A stretch of DNA of 11,106 bases from Larix sibirica (taxonomy: Eukaryota > Streptophyta > Pinopsida > Pinales > Pinaceae), in the NCBI GenBank assembly GCA_004151065.3, contig NWUY0300015330.1, forward strand, positions 54,516 through 65,621, in the 5' to 3' direction. The stretch's first letter is position 1. Every line of letters begins with the position of its first letter. The position numbers and the translations under genes were made by a program. Under the pieces are notes generated by a model. The model searched no databases and was not told the DNA's origin. It worked only from the letters and a program-made list of their open reading frames with translations. This document shows, piece after piece, positions 7,304 through 11,106 of this stretch.

Positions 7304-7850
7304 CATAATGATTAGGTGCCTCAATATTTTGTTAGGATGTTTTATGCAGAGTTTTGGTTGTACATGGACCTCGGTTATACAGATATGGGATCCAAATTCC
7401 ATGGTGTTGGATAGGGTCGTACATATGAATGGCCCGATACCATGCGTGATGTTGGATTTAGGGTTCCACCGCCTCACTTAGTAGTTCGACCATATAGGGT
7501 GGTTGCATTGCAAGGGGAGTTGGAATCGACACCCAAATTAGCAAATGAGATGAGGGAGAAAATAAAGGAACTTGTTAGGACTTCTTTGGTAGGGGTAGGA
7601 ATCGGCCTAAGGAATAGGTCGCATTCACCCATTGCAGATGATACCCCATTTGTTGATTTATCAGATGATGTATTGAGAGTGATGGAATGACTGGATATTG
7701 AACATTATGCATCGTCTTGTAGGGATACATGTAAGCAACTCATTGCGTAAGAAAATAAGTCCACAGGTGAGGTACGTAAGCATGCTATAAATAATGTTAC
7801 AAAAAACACATTTACAAGATGAGCTAGAATGCATGTTACATATTATGTTA
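7304..7850 (+). pseudogene. Right arm: inverted, truncated second copy of the long exon
   Basis: Plus-strand copy of the long exon and the start of its intron. It reads VPQYFVRMFYAEFWLYMD, GRTYEWPD, MRDVGFRVPPPH, VVALQGELES, SPIADDTPFVDLSDD, RDTCKQ and ENKSTGE, then a splice donor GAG|GTACGTAAG (exon edge 7771), and stops matching inside the intron at 7850. In-frame stops occur at 7313, 7412, 7688 and 7748. The stop at 7688-7690 is at the same codon as the TGA in the left copy. The terminal small exons are absent, so this copy is a partial duplicate and not an independent gene. Confidence 0.7.
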
Positions 7851-7859
7851 CTTTTCAAC

Positions 7860-8013
7860 AATAAGAAATGCGATGTAGTATTCCTAAGACATCTCCTCGG
7901 GAATATATCTAGTATGAGGGTAAATAGGGTCAGAGATTGGATTGTGGGCAAACTCTTGCGCCCTACAACGTCACCCCTCCGACGAAGTCCAATAGGAGGG
8001 TGGCCATAAAACC
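7860..8013 (-). pseudogene. Candidate second exon of the unrecognised gene
   Basis: On the minus strand the acceptor CTTATAG| is followed by an exon beginning GG TTT TAT (edge 8013). Joining it to exon 1, which ends in phase 1, keeps an open frame: GFYGHPPIGLRRRGDVVGRK, then LPTIQSLTLFTL and ILDIFPRR, open to about 7860. The 3' edge is unclear because the right arm of the inverted repeat begins about there. Phase agreement is the main support; a chance open frame is possible, and the plus strand is open here too. Confidence 0.35.
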
Positions 8014-8508
8014 CTATAAGATGTAAAATGTGTCAAGTATTAACGTGAGAATAAGTTGTAAGGCAAATTATGCATATTTAAATCCAATGTTTTCATTAAA
8101 AATACTTAGTGGAACCGTTTCCTCACCCTATATGTCGGGTGAACTAGAAACAACGAATTATGAGGAAGCAATATGTCCTCTAGCCCATGTACAAAACAAT
8201 AAATTGTCAATCACCCAAGTAAGAGAAAGTTCATAATTTTTCACATTAAACATGTCAATCAAGACTTATGTTCATATTTCACCTAAACTAGGTCTATTAG
8301 ACAGTGGCCTGGTTGTGGTAGGCAGAGTAATAGCATAATACACTGAATGCACACAAAAAAATTAATCAAGTTCTATGCATGTAACATTCAAAAATACTCA
8401 AATATAACCTACTTGAAAATGTTAAATAATAGTAGAATGTACCTAAATGTGTCCTCTAGGCTTGCAAGTGTGAAGCAGTTAGGCCAACTAGACGTTGAAT
8501 CTACTCAC
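8014..8508 (-). other. Putative intron 1 and repeat-bearing sequence
   Basis: This lies between exon 1a and candidate exon 2 on the minus strand, with GT at 8508-8507 and AG at 8015-8014. It is A+T-rich and includes the first copy of the local direct repeat (8236-8508). A plus-strand open frame at 8030-8236 has no recognisable features. Confidence 0.35.
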
Positions 8509-9030
8509 ATGCAGTGCGTCCGATAGACCTCTCAAAATGGCATCTGTTGGGATCGGAACCATTACCAATATATCTAGTTGTCTCGCATTGGTCCATTTGT
8601 GATAAGAGACATGTGGATAGATGTGTCCTCTTGCTACATGAGTTCATCACAGCTGAGTCACCTTGACACAGAGCTTGTGCACCTGTGCACGACAATATTT
8701 TAAAAACATGTCAAAGAAGATTTGTGTTCATATTTTTTTCACAGTAAACATTAAATATAACCTACGTTTGAGCGTGTTAAATCCCTCCAGGAATGTGGTT
8801 TGAAAGCAACCAAGTTGGCCTGAACTTGAGCTTGTGTACCTGTGCATGATGGGAAATTTTCACATTAAAAACATGTCAAACAACATTTATGTTTAGATTT
8901 ATTCACATTAAGCATTGAATGCAACCTACATGAAACTGTAAAATTACAATCAAATATACCTAAGTGTGTAGAATGGGTGTGTGGCTCCGAAGCAGTCGAG
9001 CGAGCTTGACGCAGAATCTACGCACCTGTG
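8236..9030. repeat. Imperfect direct-repeat cluster carrying exon 1 and intron start
   Basis: Three related copies begin with a TTCACATTAAAMATGTCAA-like segment near 8238, 8696 and 8857. Each continues through ATTRAATRYAACCTAC-type sequence toward a block ending at GAATCTACKCAC or GAGCTTGTGYACCTGTGCA. Copies one and three run into exon 1 (8509 and 9026). Copy two ends at a GTACCTGTGCATGATG block near 8845, and an extra GTGCACCTGTGCACGAC block occurs at 8676-8692. The unit is therefore intron plus exon edge, duplicated and partly deleted. Confidence 0.55.
8509..8596 (-). pseudogene. First-exon copy 1a (88 bp)
   Basis: Minus-strand exon from ATG (8596-8594) to donor GCAT|GTGAGTAG (edge 8509). 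It has 29 codons plus one base, beginning MDQCETTRYIGNGS and including NRCHFERSIGRT. Its counterpart 1b has exactly the same length and 17 of 29 identical residues, so reading frame and splice site have been kept while the sequence diverged. Small polar N-terminal exon with no recognised domain. Confidence 0.5.
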
Positions 9031-9113
9031 GTGTGGCCAATAGACTCCTCATAATGACATCTATCAATATTGGAACCACTACCAACACTTCTAGATGTCT
9101 CACGTTGATCCAT
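9026..9113 (-). pseudogene. First-exon copy 1b (88 bp)
   Basis: Minus-strand exon from ATG (9113-9111) to donor ACAG|GTGCGTAG (edge 9026). It has 29 codons plus one base, beginning MDQRETSRSVGSGSNI and including DRCHYEESIGHTT. It lies about 517 bp upstream of copy 1a in the direction of transcription. Either copy could splice to the candidate exon at 8013 in the correct phase. The family is not recognised. Confidence 0.5.
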
Positions 9114-9206
9114 GAGCGAGTAATGAGAGATATACGGATGACTTGGTAGAGGTTTAATGCAAAGGTTAAAGTAATTGTAAAAATTTAAATTTTTTCAAAT
9201 AAAATA

Positions 9207-9269
9207 TTTCAAAAAAGAAAAAAAAATGTGATTCTATGATTTACTAAATAGAAAAATTTCTTTTTGAAA
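9207..9269. repeat. Inverted repeat of oligo-purine/pyrimidine arms
   Basis: TTTCAAAAAAGAAA (9207-9220) and TTTCTTTTTGAAA (9257-9269) are reverse complements apart from one missing base. The arms have low complexity, so chance formation in this A+T-rich stretch is quite possible. Confidence 0.4.
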
Positions 9270-9480
9270 AAAAAAGGCATGCGTATTAAATGCTATTTCA
9301 ACAATGCTTCAAAAAGGGATTAAAAAATGATGCATTGTTGTTTCTTACGAGACATATGCCATCAATTATTAAATGATTTCATTCCCCTTGTTTCACTTTG
9401 GAGAATAAGTGCAAAAAACAAAAAATATAATACCAATAATGTGTTCGCCTCACTACCACTATCTACATAGTATCCAACTG

Positions 9481-9516
9481 ATCAATATCAATATCAATAT
9501 CAATATCAATATCAAT
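9481..9516 (+). repeat. (ATCAAT)6 hexamer microsatellite
   Basis: Six perfect copies of ATCAAT in a row. A reverse-complement stretch (AATATTGATATC) lies about 50 bp downstream, so a partial hairpin is possible. It would probably be length-polymorphic. Confidence 0.9.
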
Positions 9517-10280
9517 AGCACAAGTTACTACTAGCAACTAATTTTTGGCATGGTAACACTAATTAATATTGATATCCTCCTGTTTAGAGAGCTACTAAAT
9601 GTTTTTTCCCAGCAAGTTATTATATCCTTTGTCTCATCATGCCAAATTTGATTTTGCCTATTTTATACTGGTAGAGTCTTGAGCATAGAGAATTTGAACA
9701 GGTTGATAGACAAGAGATGATAACACACAAATTTTCAACATTCATATGATATAAAACAAAACAAACGACATTGGCATCAACAATCAATAACCAATATCAC
9801 CAGTAAGACGACTTTTTTATTGTTGTTGTAAATGAGTCATTTATGTTGATGACGTGACATATATATGAACCAAGAAGCCATGGGATTTTCAACTAAGTAG
9901 TAGGGAATTTGTGGTGTAGAAATTACAACTGCAATCTGTGTATTTTTGTTGAATTTCTAGGTTGTGCCTTAGAAGATTAGCAATGTAGATGTTGAACATT
10001 GCCGAGAGGAAAGCCATTGGTTGCAGGCCTTGAACAATCATGTGTGAAGACGTCTAGGAATTTGATTCAAAAGCTGGAACATCTAAGGATTACATTGCTA
10101 TAGAAAAAGTTTCTCTAGATTTTTTTTATAACATGTGCCATAGTCTTGATCTTCTCATGAGGTCACATGTGTAAAGAGAGGATTAAAACCAAATCTCTCA
10201 TGGACAGTCCATTCAAACCCATAGAACTAGCCTACTAATATTCTTGCAATGAATTTATATCTATTTATACATAATTTAGG

Positions 10281-10340
10281 TATTATAATAAAAGGAAATA
10301 ATATCATATATGTATTATAATAAAAAGAAATAGTAGCATA
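10281..10340 (+). repeat. Two-copy direct repeat, 32 bp period
   Basis: TATTATAATAAAARGAAAT followed by ARTAKCATA occurs at 10281-10308 and 10313-10340, 25 of 28 bases identical. No function is evident. Confidence 0.7.
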
Positions 10341-10731
10341 AACTAACAACATTCAAATGTTTTGACACACGAAAATATAATATCCCTTGAACCGAATCAA
10401 TGTCCAACACTCTAATGCTCAATGGCTACAATGTTTGACTTAGATATGCATAATATTTTAATTGATCTAAGTGGGTATTTAGAGTTAGTACTCAGTATGA
10501 GGTTTATCATCTACAGGTTTAAAAGTTAATATTTAGTTGTTGTTGTTTTTCAAACAAATTTTTTGTTATAGTTAGTGAATTAGTTCTTCCAAATATTCTT
10601 ATATATTGGGATTGAGCTTCCAAATTTGAAGTCAATGGATTATTACTCTTAGGACATATCACTCTGAGTATTCTCAATTTCAGATGGTAAAATAACCCTC
10701 ACTCTAAAATCAAACATAGGATGAGTCACAA

Positions 10732-10762
10732 TTTGTTATATATAGTTTTTAAATATAACAAA
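10732..10762. repeat. Perfect 10 bp inverted repeat
   Basis: TTTGTTATAT (10732-10741) pairs with ATATAACAAA (10753-10762) across an 11-base spacer. Being A+T-only apart from one pair, it is weak evidence for any function. Confidence 0.6.
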
Positions 10763-10908
10763 CAACATAAGAATTTATGAAAAGTTTGTCAATCTTATAA
10801 CATAAATGAAAAACACATGCAATGAAACGCCTAAAATAACGTAGAAACAAATGCCATCCATAGATTGGTTCCATTTTGGCCTTGGAGTTATAGGATGGTT
10901 CCGTGATC

Positions 10909-10981
10909 TCTCAATCATGTTGTGCCATCTATACATACCTACTACCTTAGATTGTGCTATTAGATTCTCAATTATGTTGTG
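10909..10981 (+). repeat. Short direct repeat, 57 bp spacing
   Basis: TCTCAATCATGTTGTG (10909-10924) recurs as TCTCAATTATGTTGTG (10966-10981), one mismatch in 16. No function is evident. Confidence 0.6.
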
Positions 10982-11005
10982 ATGATACATTCCATGCTTA
11001 ATAAG

Positions 11006-11027
11006 TGGGACTTTGTTTCAAGTCCCA
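11006..11027. repeat. Perfect 8 bp hairpin
   Basis: TGGGACTT (11006-11013) and AAGTCCCA (11020-11027) flank a six-base loop TGTTTC. It is more G+C-rich than its surroundings, which makes it slightly less likely to be chance. No terminator or RNA gene context is visible. Confidence 0.55.
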
Positions 11028-11106
11028 TGAAAGTAAGGATGTGCCTTTGTTATCGGTCAAATTAGCACTTCTCCGTCCGTGATCACATTGCTCTGTCGAT
11101 CACACA

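Larger units (their letters stand above)
9114..11106. other. A+T-rich gene-free stretch
   Basis: No supported gene on either strand. Contents: an oligo(A)/(T)-rich hairpin (9207-9269), a hexamer microsatellite (9481-9516), a 32 bp-period duplication (10281-10340), a 10 bp inverted repeat (10732-10762), a 57 bp-spaced duplication (10909-10981) and an 8 bp hairpin (11006-11027). The first 150 bases would be the upstream region of exon 1b on the minus strand; they are A+T-rich, but no clear TATA box was seen. Confidence 0.45.

Noticed and set aside
7305-7477. Right-hand part of a minus-strand open frame running from 7477 to 7112
   Set aside because: From 7304 upward it is antisense to the right arm's homologous exon. 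Only the part below 7304 (spacer) is considered possibly coding.
7794-8009. 71-codon plus-strand open frame
   Set aside because: It starts in the intron part of the right arm and has no motif. The minus-strand reading here has a splice acceptor in the phase required by exon 1.
8964-9149. 61-codon plus-strand frame
   Set aside because: It is antisense to exon 1b, which is supported by its 88 bp counterpart and splice donor.
9832-9858. ATGAGTCAT and TGACGTGAC, bZIP-type binding motifs
   Set aside because: Short motifs with no gene or promoter nearby; expected by chance in 11 kb.
10775-10990. 71-codon minus-strand open frame
   Set aside because: No recognisable motif, no supporting splice sites or neighbours, A+T-biased codons; likely chance.
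1-11106. CRISPR array, tRNA, rRNA or bacterial genes
   Set aside because: No regularly spaced identical repeats, cloverleaf or rRNA-like sequence, and no dense operon-like reading frames were found.

Overview
The window looks like repeat-rich intergenic DNA from a plant nuclear genome, most plausibly a large-genome plant such as a conifer. That placement is an inference. The reasons are strong A+T richness, no compact gene arrangement, decayed long terminal repeat (LTR) retrotransposon sequence with a methionine-initiator-tRNA-type primer site, a LINE tail that carries an RNase H domain (characteristic of plant L1-type LINEs), and short GT-AG introns. No bacterial operon structure, tRNA, rRNA or CRISPR array was seen.

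Layout. Bases 1-655 look like the non-coding 3' end of an LTR retrotransposon, with a degenerate 44-54 bp repeat and a short purine tract. Bases 656-1680 form an LTR-like unit bounded by TGTTAT...ATAACA, with a TATA box, a GA-rich tract and a telo-box. It is followed by a primer-binding-site-like sequence, a perfect 12 bp hairpin and a short, broken gag-like reading frame (2148-2755). No protease, reverse transcriptase or integrase follows. Bases 2760-4000 hold no gene I can support, but contain short duplications and a perfect palindrome. Bases 4020-5248 are the 3' end of a dead LINE: an RNase H domain with two in-frame stops and lost catalytic residues, then a long 3' tail ending in oligo(A). 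Directly after that tail (5249-5586) is a frameshifted stretch whose composition resembles a chloroplast transit peptide, possibly a captured first exon of a host gene.

The most interesting part is 5987-9113, minus strand. I can assemble the remains of one intron-containing gene of a family I do not recognise: an 88 bp first exon present twice (9113-9026 and 8596-8509), a candidate second exon starting at 8013 in the compatible phase, a broken central region (about 7302-6978), a long exon down to 6511, and three small terminal exons (6373-6306, 6202-6142, 6049-5987). The four downstream segments are joined by introns of 137, 103 and 92 bp with consistent phases and end at a natural stop. About 546 bp of the long exon and its following intron is also present in inverted orientation at 7304-7850, so the locus contains a long, roughly 80% identical hairpin (6432-7850). 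Stops and frameshifts suggest a pseudogene, possibly a transposon gene, that could now produce hairpin RNA.

Bases 9114-11106 are A+T-rich with a hexamer microsatellite, small duplications and three short inverted repeats, but no recognisable gene. All identities and similarities were judged by eye; no alignment or database search was run.
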